From contig CBDEFX010000001.1 of assembly GCA_965237635.1 (NCBI GenBank), positions 434,001-498,000 of the forward strand: a stretch of DNA of 64,000 nt, written 5' to 3'. The notes under the pieces are model-generated. The model was given only the letters and a program-made list of their open reading frames with translations. It was not told the origin of the DNA and made no database searches. The translations under genes and the position numbers were made by a program. This stretch comes from CBDEFX01 sp965237635 (GTDB lineage: Bacteria; Chloroflexota; Dehalococcoidia; Lucifugimonadales; CAUZJF01). Shown piece by piece: positions 50,240-59,850 of the stretch (positions are counted from its first letter, which is position 1; each line of letters starts with the position of its first letter).

Positions 50240-52063
50240 TTGACCTACAGGCCGATCGAGGAATACGGAATCGTCGGGGACCTCCACACGGTAGCCCTGG
50301 TCGGGACCGATGGCTCCATCGATTGGTGCTGCCTCCCCTACTTCGACTCCCCCAGCGTCTTCGGCGCCATCTTGGACGACAAGAAAGGTGGCTATTTCAA
50401 GGTCTCCGGCGTAGGTGAGGAGGTGCGTCGTCAACTGTACCACCCCGATACGAATGTCCTGATGACCTATTTCTCAAGCTCAGACGGCGTGGCGTTGCTG
50501 GAGGACTTCATGCCGATCGAAGGGGCTCGTGTTCGAGGTGGGCGCCCCCATAGTCCACTGATAGTTCGAAGGGTGACGGGTGTCAGTGGAACAAGGCGAA
50601 TGCGGCTTGAGTGTTTCCCGGCCTTCGACTATGCCAGGCGCCCTCACAAGGTGGTTCGCACCGAGACCGGCACGGTGTTTGAGTCCGAGGCCGGCGATCG
50701 GCTGGGCCTCTACCTACCGGGCCAAATGGAAGTCCAGATATACAAGGGTAGGGTTATTTCGGAGTTCGACCTACGGGCCGGAGAGTCTGTTTGCGTTGCC
50801 GTGGGACTGATGGATGAAGCAGACCGCGAGCCCTCGCAGGTAAGCCGGGACGATTCTCAGCGCTTGTTCGATGAGACCATAAAATACTGGAGGCGATGGC
50901 TGAGTCGCTGCACGTACAGAGGGCGCTGGCGCGAGATGGTATACCGCTCGGTGCTGACCCTTAAGCTACTGACTTTCGCCCCGACGGGGGCCCTTGTCGC
51001 CGCCCCGACCTGCAGCCTGCCCGAGCTCGTAGGTGGGACGCGCAACTGGGACTACCGCTACACCTGGCTACGGGATGCAGCTTTTACCCTTTATGGGTTC
51101 ATGAGGGTCGGTCTGACGGAGGAGGCCGGACAGTTCATGCACTGGCTCGAGGCGCGTACTCGTGAAATCACGGAAGGTGGGACCCCGGAGATCATGTACC
51201 GTCTTGACGGGGGCCATACTATCCGCGAAGAGACGTTGGATCACCTGGACGGCTATCGGGGCTCACGGCCCGTGCGCGTTGGAAACAACGCCCATCACCA
51301 ACTGCAGCTCGACATCTTCGGCGAGCTGATGGACTCGGTGTACCTCTACAACAAGTATGGTTCGCCGATATCATACGACTTATGGACAGAGCTTAGAAAG
51401 TTGCTGGATTGGGTGGCGGCCAACTGGAGCCAGCCGGACGAGGGAATTTGGGAGGTACGGGGGGGCCGCCAACAGTTCATTTTCTCCAAGTTAATGTGTT
51501 GGGTCGCGCTGGACCGAGGACTGCGGCTTGCCGAAAAACGTTCATTCCCGGCCAGTCGGGAGCTCTGGCTTAGGGAGCGGGACGCTATCTATGAGACGAT
51601 TATGGCCCGCGGGTGGAGTCCGAAGAGGAAGGCGTTTGTTCAGTACTACGACTCCGATGTCCTGGATGCCGCCAATCTGATGATGCCCCTGGTGTTCTTC
51701 ATGTCGCCGACCGATCCGCGGATGCTTTCCACTATCGACGCTGTCTTGAAAGACCTCACCAGCGACAGCCTTGTACACCGGTATGACATTAGCAGGGCGG
51801 CCGCCGATGGGCTGGAAGGCGCCGAAGGTAGCTTCAGTATCTGCACCTTTTGGCTTGTCGAGGCTCTGACGCGCGCCGGTAGGACGGAGGAGGCGAGGTT
51901 CATCTTCGAGAGGATGCTTGGCCATTCCAATCACCTGGGCCTCTACTCTGAGGAGATCGGCTCTTCCGGCGAAGCTCTGGGTAACTTCCCCCAGGCGTTC
52001 ACCCACCTCTCCGTGATTAGCGCTGCGTTTAACCTGGACAGGGCTCTCGGCGGCGGAATCTAG
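50240..52063 (+). CDS. Glycoside hydrolase family 15 (glucoamylase/trehalase-like)
   Basis: Cytoplasmic GH15 protein of 607 aa. An N-terminal beta-sandwich, YRPIEEYGIVGDLHTVALVGTDGSIDWCCLPYFDSPSVFG, is followed by the alpha/alpha-barrel. The barrel has GTRNWDYRYTWLRDAAFTLYGF, probable general acid EEETLDHLDG-region Glu residues and EEIGSSGEALGNFPQAFTH near the C-terminus (general base Glu). Such enzymes cleave alpha-glucosidic bonds in trehalose or maltodextrins; which one is not decided by sequence. TTG 50240 is supported by GAGGT seven bases upstream. Confidence 0.9.
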   Translation: MTYRPIEEYGIVGDLHTVALVGTDGSIDWCCLPYFDSPSVFGAILDDKKGGYFKVSGVGEEVRRQLYHPDTNVLMTYFSSSDGVALLEDFMPIEGARVRGGRPHSPLIVRRVTGVSGTRRMRLECFPAFDYARRPHKVVRTETGTVFESEAGDRLGLYLPGQMEVQIYKGRVISEFDLRAGESVCVAVGLMDEADREPSQVSRDDSQRLFDETIKYWRRWLSRCTYRGRWREMVYRSVLTLKLLTFAPTGALVAAPTCSLPELVGGTRNWDYRYTWLRDAAFTLYGFMRVGLTEEAGQFMHWLEARTREITEGGTPEIMYRLDGGHTIREETLDHLDGYRGSRPVRVGNNAHHQLQLDIFGELMDSVYLYNKYGSPISYDLWTELRKLLDWVAANWSQPDEGIWEVRGGRQQFIFSKLMCWVALDRGLRLAEKRSFPASRELWLRERDAIYETIMARGWSPKRKAFVQYYDSDVLDAANLMMPLVFFMSPTDPRMLSTIDAVLKDLTSDSLVHRYDISRAAADGLEGAEGSFSICTFWLVEALTRAGRTEEARFIFERMLGHSNHLGLYSEEIGSSGEALGNFPQAFTHLSVISAAFNLDRALGGGI

Positions 52064-52406
52064 TGTACTGTCTCAGATATCACTTGACGCTTTGGGGCCG
52101 CCGCACTGTCGGCAAGACAATCCGGCCAGCCCCAGATGCTTCGCGGAGCCTCAGCAAGACATGCTCCATTCATCCCCACCACAACTTGCGGGCTATTTAC
52201 CAAACACTAGACTAGGCCGACTCTCAACTCCGTGCCCGCTCCGCGGAGACGCCCCAGCGGGGCGTCTCTACACCAGACCGAGTCGCAGAGAGGGCGCGCG
52301 CCGTGCGCCCCTATCATTCGGCAGGCTAGGGCACGATGTTCCGATGGCACCCCTATCCACGACCCTGTGATATATTACGCCCGATTCTCTCAACTGGTGA
52401 GCCTCG
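52064..52406. other. Intergenic with two strong hairpins
   Basis: A perfect 10-bp stem GAGACGCCCC/GGGGCGTCTC with loop AGC at 52246-52268, and a GGGCGCGCGCCGTGCGCCC palindrome at 52293-52310. Neither has a T-tract. The first could still stop GH15 transcripts. No gene seen. Confidence 0.5.
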
Positions 52407-52682
52407 TTGGATGACACGATTACAGTCCTAGCCATCGTCAGGGACGTCGCCTTCATCTCCCTGTTGCTGCTGGCTGCGTTGGTGGGTTACCTGCTGTATC
52501 GCAGGGTAGCTTCGTTTTTGCACTCTACCCGACGGACTATCGAGACGACAGGTGAGCTGTTCTCGATGGTGACGGACAGGTTTCGGGAGCGGCCGGCCGA
52601 GCGACAGGGCCTTGCCTCACGGCTCCGTGGGTTCGCGTCGTCAATCGCCGATCGCGATCGGGGAGGAGAAAGAGAGAGCTAG
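52407..52682 (+). CDS. Small single-span membrane protein, unknown
   Basis: Protein of 91 aa from TTG 52407. One transmembrane helix (AFISLLLLAALVGYLLYRRV) at residues about 15-35 is followed by a polar, basic tail (LHSTRRTIETTGELFSMVTDRFRERPAERQG). The topology resembles small DUF948-like or phage-holin-like scaffold proteins, but no family was recognised. Composition and the hydrophobic segment favour coding. Neighbours give no hint of function. Confidence 0.5.
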   Translation: MDDTITVLAIVRDVAFISLLLLAALVGYLLYRRVASFLHSTRRTIETTGELFSMVTDRFRERPAERQGLASRLRGFASSIADRDRGGERES

Positions 52683-52744
52683 GGCGCCGGCGCCGCTAGA
52701 GGCGTTCCAGAAGTGTCGCGTGATCCTAGCCGCCCTCCGACGAG

Positions 52745-52905
52745 CTCCCTTCGATACGTCCCCATGCCGCATCGGGACTACTCAGGGCGAACGGTGAATC
52801 TAAACCTAGGTTCGTGGTGAGCTTCAACAGAAGTCACGCCGACGCCGCATCGGGGGACCCGTCGAGCCACGGCCCGGGCGACTTTAGGTGCAAAGCCCCA
52901 GTGGG
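52745..52905. repeat. Cluster of REP-like modules
   Basis: A GATACGTCCCCATGCCGCAT...GGGACTACTC palindrome near 52752-52790 of the CCCTCGATACG family, and GCGACTTTAGGTGCAAAGCC at 52879-52898, which recurs near 7849 and 21498. Confidence 0.6.
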
Positions 52906-52911
52906 TAGTGA

Positions 52912-53922
52912 CTACCTTCGCTGTCCGGTCATGCTGATGCGAGGGTCGACGGCCACGAGTAACAGGTCAGAGATCAGGACGCCGACGACGGTCAGGGCTG
53001 CCAGCAGCAGAATGATGGTCCCGGCCAGAAACTGGTCCTGTAGCCGGATGGCGTCTAACAAGGTCGGACCCAGGGTCGGCAGACTTAGCACGACCGAGAC
53101 GATCACTGACCCGCCCACCAGCCCAGGCAAATTTGATCCGATGCTGCTGACGAACGGATTGATCGCCACCCGGACAGGGTATTTCAGGATAACCTTCCAG
53201 TTGACCTGCCCCTTGGCCCGGGCGGCCACCACGTAGGGTTTATGTAGCTCGTCGAGCAGGTTGTTCCGCATGGTGCGTATCAGGCCAGCCGTACCGGCCG
53301 TTCCGAGGACAATGGCCGGTATGATCAAGTGTTGGAGCAGGTCCAGGACCTTGCCGACACTCCAAGGGGCGTTCTCGTACTCACCCGAGAAGAGGCCGCC
53401 GACGCTCTGGTCGAAGTAGGCTAGGAAAAGGTACATCAGCAGCAAGCCGAGCAGGAAATCGGGCACTGCAAGGCCGGTGAAGCCCGCGAAGGTGAAGACA
53501 TAGTCGCTGATGGAATTCTGCCGCATCGCGGAGTAGATCCCTATGGGTATAGCGAGCATCCATGTGAGCACTATGGTGAACAGAGCCAGCCCAATGGTAA
53601 CGCCCAGCCTATCGTGTACGATCTTCGTAATATCCACTTTTATGTCCTGGTTCCAGGACGAACCGAAGTCCCCACGGAGTACTATTCCGCTGACCCAACC
53701 CCAATATTGCTGGAATGACCCGCTGTTCAGACCGTAGTACTCTCGCAGCTCTGCCTCTTCTTGAAGCGTTAGGGGGCGCCCCTTGAGGTTGACTCCCTGG
53801 TGGTAGACCATTCGGTCTACGTAGTCGCCTGCCGGCAGCTTGACGATCATGAATGAGAAGGCGGAAATGAACAACAGCGTGAACGCTGCAAGAAGTGTAC
53901 GTCTGGCAATGTAAGCGGCCAT
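52912..53922 (-). CDS. Peptide/nickel-type ABC transporter permease (DppB/OppB family), orphan
   Basis: Permease of 336 aa with six hydrophobic segments, beginning MAAYIARRTLLAAFTLLFISAFSFMIVKL. It contains the EAA-type loop LLDELHKPYVVAARAKG and WVSGIVLRGDFGSSW, both typical of DppB. GAGGAG lies nine bases before the ATG. A working importer needs DppC, two ATPases and a binding protein; none is adjacent. Downstream only REP-like repeats follow, so this is either an operon remnant or it pairs with genes elsewhere. Confidence 0.9.
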   Translation of the reverse strand: MAAYIARRTLLAAFTLLFISAFSFMIVKLPAGDYVDRMVYHQGVNLKGRPLTLQEEAELREYYGLNSGSFQQYWGWVSGIVLRGDFGSSWNQDIKVDITKIVHDRLGVTIGLALFTIVLTWMLAIPIGIYSAMRQNSISDYVFTFAGFTGLAVPDFLLGLLLMYLFLAYFDQSVGGLFSGEYENAPWSVGKVLDLLQHLIIPAIVLGTAGTAGLIRTMRNNLLDELHKPYVVAARAKGQVNWKVILKYPVRVAINPFVSSIGSNLPGLVGGSVIVSVVLSLPTLGPTLLDAIRLQDQFLAGTIILLLAALTVVGVLISDLLLVAVDPRISMTGQRR

Positions 53923-54022
53923 CGCGTCGGCTCCTCTAAACTCTCGCGACTAGCATAACGGAACTAGGAGCATACCTCACAAGTTAACACAACGTTCATG
54001 CCGCCTCAACCCGAGGCCTCGG

Positions 54023-55000
54023 CTAGACCGCCGTGCTGGACTTCGCCTGCACCTCGATCGTGCTCTCCTCCTCCGCGAGGAGGCGCTCAGCATCGATAGC
54101 GGCCATGCATCCTGAGCCGGCTGCCGTGATAGCCTGGCGGTAGACCCAGTCCTGGACGTCGCCGCAGGCGAAAACGCCGGGTACGCCGGTCTTCGTGCCG
54201 TCGTGCGTCACAATGTAGCCGTTCTCATTAATATTCAGTTGGCCCGTGAACAGCTCGGTGTTTGGCTTGTAGCCAATGGCCATGAAGACCCCTTCGACGG
54301 GTTTTTCGGTCGTCTCCCCGGTCAGGACGTTTCGCAAGATCACTCCCGTGACCTCGCCCTTCTCCGCCCCCAGAATATCCTCGACCACCGTGTTCCAGAT
54401 GAACTCGATCTTGGGGTTTGCCAATGCGCGGTCTTGCATGATCATCGAGGCGCGAAGATGGTCGCGGCGGTGGACCACATACACTCTCGAGGCGAACCTG
54501 GTCAGGAATGTGGCCTCCTCCATCGCCGTGTCCCCACCGCCGACGACGACGACCTCATTGTCCTTGAAAAAGAACCCGTCGCAGGTGGCGCAGGCGGAGA
54601 CGCCGTGGCCCATGAGCCGAGACTCCGACTCGAGGCCGAGGAGCTTGGCTGTCGCGCCCGACGCGATGATCAGGGTCTTGGCGTGGTAGACATCCCGTTC
54701 TTGGACGACGACTTTGAAGGGCCGCTCCGAGAGGTCGACGGAGGTGACGTCTCCCAGAAGGTATCGAGCGCCGAAACGTTGCGCCTGCTCTTTGAAGATG
54801 ACCATGAGGTCGGGCCCCTGGACCCCATGAACAAAGCCGGGATAGTTCTCGACCTCGGTCGTGATGGTCAGCTGACCCCCTGGTGTCGCACCTTCGACTA
54901 TTAGGGGCTCGAGATCGGCCCGGGCCGCATATAGAGCGGCGGTATGTCCCGCAGGCCCGGAGCCCACGATCATAACCTGCTCGACGCCAGATTGATTCAA
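54023..55000 (-). CDS. trxB: Thioredoxin reductase
   Basis: NADPH-dependent flavoprotein of 325 aa that reduces thioredoxin. It has the FAD site VMIVGSGPAGHTAALYAARA, the redox pair CATCDG (about residue 137), the NADPH site VVVVGGGDTAMEEA and VFACGDVQDWVYRQAITAAGSG. TTG 55000 follows AGAGG six bases upstream. It may supply reducing power to the thioredoxin-fold proteins in the window, although no thioredoxin gene is adjacent. Confidence 0.96.
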   Translation of the reverse strand: MNQSGVEQVMIVGSGPAGHTAALYAARADLEPLIVEGATPGGQLTITTEVENYPGFVHGVQGPDLMVIFKEQAQRFGARYLLGDVTSVDLSERPFKVVVQERDVYHAKTLIIASGATAKLLGLESESRLMGHGVSACATCDGFFFKDNEVVVVGGGDTAMEEATFLTRFASRVYVVHRRDHLRASMIMQDRALANPKIEFIWNTVVEDILGAEKGEVTGVILRNVLTGETTEKPVEGVFMAIGYKPNTELFTGQLNINENGYIVTHDGTKTGVPGVFACGDVQDWVYRQAITAAGSGCMAAIDAERLLAEEESTIEVQAKSSTAV

Positions 55001-55140
55001 TGCATTCCTCTCACGGTCGTCTGAAAGCGAATCATCCAGTCAGATGCAACAGAAATCTCTTGTATTGTAACTCTTAAGGAGGTTAAGTGGGGTAGTAAGC
55101 CCAGGCGACCTCCTCTAGAGCCTACTCCTTCGCATTGTCA

Positions 55141-55806
55141 CTAGTTTATACGCCGGCCATCATATTTCAGGATCTTCGTGGGGGGTCGGTAGCCCCACCT
55201 GACGGCCTCTAGGACCTCCTCCTGCCTGGATTCTCGTTCGTCTGCCGGGAGCTCAACGACGATGTCCTCGACGCCATGCGGTCCGATGCGCCAGTGGCCA
55301 ACGACGGCGCCTCGGACCTGCCCGTCGATAAGCAGGTGTCGCAGGACCTCGCGGTCACCAAACCGCCGCTTCAGATCGCTGGTTTGAGACCTCACCAGGA
55401 TGTCCGCCGCGTCTAGCATCAACACACTCGGCGGCGCCGGCCCCGGTCCCAGGGATGTGTCGCCAGACAACACCCATCCCTTTCCGAACCCTGTGATCGA
55501 CGTATCGACCATTTCCCCCGCCTTTTCTAACCGGGCGATGACCTCCTGCACCCTCTTCTTCGGCCAGCCGGACCAGTCCTTGAGGTTCTCCTCGGTCGCG
55601 AAAACGTAGGCACCGACGAATTGCCGTACTACTTCCGCGGCAGCGGACTCCGCCCGGCCTTCGCTGATCCGCACTTCAGGCCATTCGGCAGCGAAATCGT
55701 ACCACCCCCGCTCCCAATCGTCATCGACCTGGTCCTCGTAGACGAGGAACGCCTGCTGCAGGCGGTGAAGCGCGGGCATTACTTTCTTGTTGAGGAGCCC
55801 CCCGCC
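55141..55806 (-). pseudogene. YcaQ-like winged-helix (HTH_42) protein, N-terminus lost at IS1380
   Basis: The frame enters from the IS1380 copy C junction, where a TAA lies in the flanking CTAAG, and reads GGLLNKKVMPALHRLQQAFLVYEDQ...WYDFAAEWPEV to a stop at 55141. AFLVYEDQ, the domain following it and the C-terminal RFGDREVLRHLLIDGQVRGAVVGHW match the YcaQ/HTH_42 family, some of which unhook DNA crosslinks. Family members are about 370-400 aa; only about 220 codons remain. The missing 5' half is not found on the other side of the insertion. An ATG at 55779 could still give a 212-aa fragment. Confidence 0.75.
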
Positions 55807-55810
55807 TTAG

Positions 55811-57529
55811 CCCGAATCCACCGAAGGAGGGCGTCGGGTTAGCGTCCTGAGGCGGCAAGAAGGCGCTCCTGTGCTTCTGGGATAATGGTTTTGTAGCAAA
55901 AAAACGGCCCCGGAAAAGGAGCACCCAGTAGATGCTGCCACGCAACCACCCCGACCGGATCCAAATCACCTTCGACGACCGCCGCTTGGTGGCCAATGCC
56001 GGGCTGCTCCTTCCGGCCACCCTGGCGCGGCACCTCGGCCTGCCCGAACTCGTCCGGCAGCGCCTCGACCTGGGCGATGCCCCGGGGCGGGCGAACACGA
56101 GCGACAAGATGATGACGCTGGTGGCGTCTGCGCTGGCTGGGGGCGACTGCATTGACGACGCCGATGTGTTGCGCACCGGGGGGACGGCCTGCACCCTGGG
56201 CGGCACGGTCAAGGCGCCATCCACCCTGGGCACCTTCCTGCGCAGCTTCCGGTGGGGCCACGTCCGTCAACTCGACCGGGTGAGCCGCGAGTTGCTGGCC
56301 CGGGCTTGGCAGGCCGGGGCGGGACCCGGCGACGGGCCCCTGACCATTGACCTGGACTCCACCATCTGCGAGACCTACGGACTGGCCAAGGAGGGCGCCC
56401 GCCACCACGGCTATACCGGCAAGCGGGGCTACCACCCGCTGCCGACCATCGCCGCCGGCACCGGAGACGTGCTGATGTCCCGGCTGCGCGAGGGCCGGGC
56501 CAACACCGCCCGCGGCGCCGCCCACTTCCTGCGGGAGACAGTGGGACGGGTGCGCTACGCCGGGGCCGACGGACGACTCACGCTACGGGCCGACAGCGGG
56601 TTCTACACTCATGGCGTGGTATCCGTCTGCCGCAAGATGGATGTCCGCTTCTCCATCACCATCCGCCAGCACAAAAGCCTGCACAATCTCATCGAGGCGA
56701 TACCCGAAGATGCCTGGACGCCGATTCCTTACTGGATGGACGGTGCCGCCGATGTGGCCGAGACCACCTGCACTCCCTTCCAGGCCGAGGCGGACGCCGC
56801 GCCGGTACGGCTCATCGTCCGGCGGGTGAAGCCGACGCCCGGTTCCCAACTGGCCCTCTTCGCCAAATACAGCTATCATGGCTTCATCACCGACCGGGAC
56901 GGGGAGTTGCTCGAACTGGAGGCTGACCATCGCCGCCACGCCGAGATCGAGAATGCCATACGCGACCTCAAGTACGGCGTCGGGCTGAACCATCTCCCCT
57001 CGGGCCGCTTCGCCGCCAACGGCGCCTGGCTGGCCGTCCAGACGATGGCCCACAACCTGGCCCGCTGGACGGCGCGGATCGGTCTGGGAGAGCGGATAGC
57101 CACCACCAAGACCCTCCGGCGGCGGTTCTTCTCCCTGGCCGGACGGCTCACCCGCTCGGCACGCCGGTTGACCCTGCATCTTCCGGATCGCTGGCCTTGG
57201 GCTGAGAAGTTCAGCCGCGCCTTGGCCCGGCTGCGAGCCATTCCACTCCCGGCCTGACGGCACCGTCGGCGACCGACCCACCCACCGGACAACCGAAGAT
57301 CCCCGCAGACTCGTGCCAGCCCGGTCCGAGAGAGTTCCCTGCTGCGTATTCTCTCGCCATCCCGCGCATCGCAGCTCCCGCAGACGGCCATAGGGGCCCC
57401 TGTGCGGCGATGAAGACCGTCCGCCGACCTCCCTACCCCAAATGGAACCCAGGCTATTTCCCCTGTAGCTCCCTCACCCCCCTTCCGCTTTCCTCACGCC
57501 GTCCATCGGTGTCCTTCGGTGGATTCGGG
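55811..57529 (+). mobile_element. IS1380-family element, copy C (1719 bp, full length)
   Basis: Full-length copy with both terminal repeats. Its flanks do not match: CTTAG on the left (55806-55810) but GTTAA on the right (57530-57534), unlike copies A, B and D. The left flank lies inside a truncated gene. Confidence 0.95.
55932..57257 (+). CDS. IS1380-family transposase (copy C, intact)
   Basis: Complete 441-aa transposase and the reference for the other copies. AAGGAG precedes the ATG. DDE candidates: Asp in TIDLDSTICE (about 138), Asp in LRADSGFYT (about 218), Glu in AEIENAIRDLK (about 338). A few substitutions distinguish it from the others (for example LPTIAAG for LPAIAAG). It could supply transposase for all copies. 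Confidence 0.94.
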   Translation: MLPRNHPDRIQITFDDRRLVANAGLLLPATLARHLGLPELVRQRLDLGDAPGRANTSDKMMTLVASALAGGDCIDDADVLRTGGTACTLGGTVKAPSTLGTFLRSFRWGHVRQLDRVSRELLARAWQAGAGPGDGPLTIDLDSTICETYGLAKEGARHHGYTGKRGYHPLPTIAAGTGDVLMSRLREGRANTARGAAHFLRETVGRVRYAGADGRLTLRADSGFYTHGVVSVCRKMDVRFSITIRQHKSLHNLIEAIPEDAWTPIPYWMDGAADVAETTCTPFQAEADAAPVRLIVRRVKPTPGSQLALFAKYSYHGFITDRDGELLELEADHRRHAEIENAIRDLKYGVGLNHLPSGRFAANGAWLAVQTMAHNLARWTARIGLGERIATTKTLRRRFFSLAGRLTRSARRLTLHLPDRWPWAEKFSRALARLRAIPLPA

Positions 57530-57537
57530 GTTAAGCA

Positions 57538-59522
57538 TGATTTGTTCGTAAAAACCCCTCGCCAGCCTGGGGCAAGGTGGGGATAATGTAATAAAAGGTC
57601 GTGGGCGCTGCGCCTGGCCGAGGGAGGGGAGGATGTTCCGAATACGAGACCCGCAAGAGAGCCTCTGGCAGTCCCGGTTCCTGGTGACGCCGAAGAAGGC
57701 TAAGCGCCTGGAGAGAAGTTGGGCCGAGGTTTTCCGAAACGAGGCGCTCCCCCTGATTGACGAGGAGCTCTTTGCTCCGATGTACTGCGCGGACAACGGC
57801 CGTCCCAACCGGGCGGTGCAGACCGTCCTCGGGGTCCACCTTCTCAAAGAGATGTTCAACCTCACCGACGGTGAAGCCCTGGAGCAGCTAGAGTTCAACC
57901 TGCTCTGGCACCACGCCCTGCGGCTGGACATCGAGGAGACCCACCTGCCCCAGAAGACCCTCCACAACTTCCGAGTTCGCCTGATGCAGCACGATGGTGG
58001 CCGGCTGGCTTTCCAGGAGACCACGGACCGGATCATCCAGGCGCTGGGCATACGCACCGGAAAGCAACGGCTGGACTCCACCCACATCATGAGCAACATC
58101 GCTACACTCACCCGGCTGGGCCTGTTCTGTGAGACGATGCGGTTGTTCCTGCGGGCCTTGCGCTGGGAGCACCCAGAGCTTCGCCCTGTGGTTCCGGAGG
58201 GCCTCCTGGGGCGCTATTTGAAGGAAGAAGACGAGGCGACCCACTACGAGGACGCCCGCACGGGGGAGGGTCGGCGACGCCTTTCGGTCTGTGCCCGGGA
58301 CCTCTACCGGCTGGTGGACCGGTTCCATGGCACGACTGCTGCCCAGCTGGAGGAGTACCGGCTGCTGGAGCGGCTGCTGCGGGAGCAGTGCCATGTGGGC
58401 AAACACCGGGACGGGCGCCCGGGGGACGATGATGACGATGCTGGGGAATGCAAGGTGCCCGTGGCCCTGAAGGACCCGAAGCAGGTGTCCGCCGACTCGC
58501 TGCAATCGCCCCACGACCCGGATGTGACCTACAGCGGCCACAAGGGGAAGGGGTACGAGGTGCAGGTGGCGGAGACCTGCCACGAGGAGAACGCCACCCA
58601 GCTCATCACCCACGTGGAGGTGACCCCCTCGAGTGGGAGCGACACCGACGTGAGCGTGCCGGTCGTTGACGGGCTCGCGGAGCGGAAGGTCCGACCGGAC
58701 GAGCTCTTCGCCGACACGGCGTATGGGTCGGGCCGCAACGCCTTCGAAGCCTCGCGCCGGGGAACGGAACTGGTGAGCCCGGTGGCGGGGTCGGCGCCGG
58801 GGAACTCGCACGAAGGAGAGCGTGACGGACCACCGCCGCTCACCGCCGCGGACTTTCAGATCGACGTCACAGGGGAGCAGACCACGGTGTGCCCCGCCGG
58901 CCACCCGTCCATCGAGGAGTACGAGTTGGAGGATGCGCCGGAGCGGGTAGAGGTCCACTTTGCCGGGACAACATGCGAGCCCTGCCCCTTGCGGTCCCGT
59001 TGCCCAGTGAAGCTGGACCGGCGTGCGGGGGACTACGTCCTCAAGGCGGACCTGGTGAAGGTAAACATCGAGCGGCGCCGGAGGGCCGAGGCCACCGAGG
59101 AGTGGCGCAAGCGGTATGCCATAAGGGCCGGGATCGAGGGAACGAACTCCGAGCTCAAGCGCGCCCACGGGCTTGGGCGCTTGCGGGTGCGAGGGGGCCG
59201 TCGGGTGCGGCTTGCCGTCTACCTGAAGGCGTTGGCGTGCAACTTCAAGCGGATGGTCCATGCACGCCTGGTGGAGATGGAGAACACGGCTCAGCAGGCG
59301 GTCGGGACGGTACCTGCGGTCGCGGCCGCATGAGGGCGCCGCTCCACAACTTCCACCGGGTGCCCTGAGCCACGGAATGGGTACCGCAACGGGATCACGC
59401 TTGTCCTGAGCGCGGCAGATGGTGCGGTGAGGCCAGCAGCCGGCATCCCGTGGCCTCCTCCGCTCCAGACCACCTTCGCACGCCAGGGCTCATCTCAAAC
59501 AGGCCTTGTTACGAGGGAATCA
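57538..59522 (+). mobile_element. IS1182-family element (1985 bp)
   Basis: Ends TGATTTGTTCGTAAAAA and, inverted, TTACGAGGGAATCA, flanked by the 4-bp duplication AGCA (57534-57537, 59523-59526). It inserted next to the right end of IS1380 copy C. The ends match the two MITEs in this window. Confidence 0.9.
57633..59333 (+). CDS. IS1182-family transposase
   Basis: DDE transposase of 566 aa. The N-terminal domain has QTVLGVHLLKEMFNLTDGEALEQLEFNLLWHHAL and RLMQHDGGRLAF. Likely catalytic residues are Asp in QRLDSTHIMSN, Asp in ELFADTAYGSGRN and Glu in IRAGIEGTNSELKRAHGLGR. A Cys-rich zinc-like patch, CEPCPLRSRCPV, precedes the last acid, and YSGHKGKGYEVQV is typical of IS1182/IS5-superfamily enzymes. 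It appears intact and could also mobilise the MITEs. The long antisense frame is a shadow. Confidence 0.93.
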   Translation: MFRIRDPQESLWQSRFLVTPKKAKRLERSWAEVFRNEALPLIDEELFAPMYCADNGRPNRAVQTVLGVHLLKEMFNLTDGEALEQLEFNLLWHHALRLDIEETHLPQKTLHNFRVRLMQHDGGRLAFQETTDRIIQALGIRTGKQRLDSTHIMSNIATLTRLGLFCETMRLFLRALRWEHPELRPVVPEGLLGRYLKEEDEATHYEDARTGEGRRRLSVCARDLYRLVDRFHGTTAAQLEEYRLLERLLREQCHVGKHRDGRPGDDDDDAGECKVPVALKDPKQVSADSLQSPHDPDVTYSGHKGKGYEVQVAETCHEENATQLITHVEVTPSSGSDTDVSVPVVDGLAERKVRPDELFADTAYGSGRNAFEASRRGTELVSPVAGSAPGNSHEGERDGPPPLTAADFQIDVTGEQTTVCPAGHPSIEEYELEDAPERVEVHFAGTTCEPCPLRSRCPVKLDRRAGDYVLKADLVKVNIERRRRAEATEEWRKRYAIRAGIEGTNSELKRAHGLGRLRVRGGRRVRLAVYLKALACNFKRMVHARLVEMENTAQQAVGTVPAVAAA

Positions 59523-59672
59523 AGCATAGGCCCTGGTGGAAAAAGGCGGCGCGTCGCCTTGGCCTAGGCAGGTCCCGAGGTCCCAAGTGATAGCTAGCGG
59601 CCTAGTGAGGCAAGTGCACTAGCTAACCCGTGTGCGGGTTTTGAGATGTCTCTCTGAGTCCCGCCTCGGGAC

Positions 59673-59779
59673 GAAGGGCCTGGGGTGGTTGGGCTCCCTC
59701 GTCCCACCGGCCGGCCGGGTGCATTCTATAGGGTACTGCGTACCTGTATGACCAAATCCCCACCCCAGATTCTTCGCCC
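59673..59779 (+). repeat. Dispersed repeat bounded by CTGGGGTGG/CCACCCCAG (copy 3)
   Basis: GAAGGGCCTGGGGTGGTTGGG-type start and CCCACCCCAGATTCTTCG end, as at 4490 and 40521. It lies in the gap 59527-59845 between the IS1182 element and IS1380 copy D, which contains no gene. Confidence 0.6.
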
Positions 59780-59850
59780 GACGCCGCGTCGGGGTCAGAA
59801 AACATCACGTTCCGTCTCGTCCTCGTCCAGAAACTTGCACATTGGGTTAG

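Noticed and set aside
57888..59261. A 457-codon open frame antisense to the IS1182 transposase
   Set aside because: High-G+C codon-bias shadow; the plus-strand frame has all DDE transposase motifs and this one has none.
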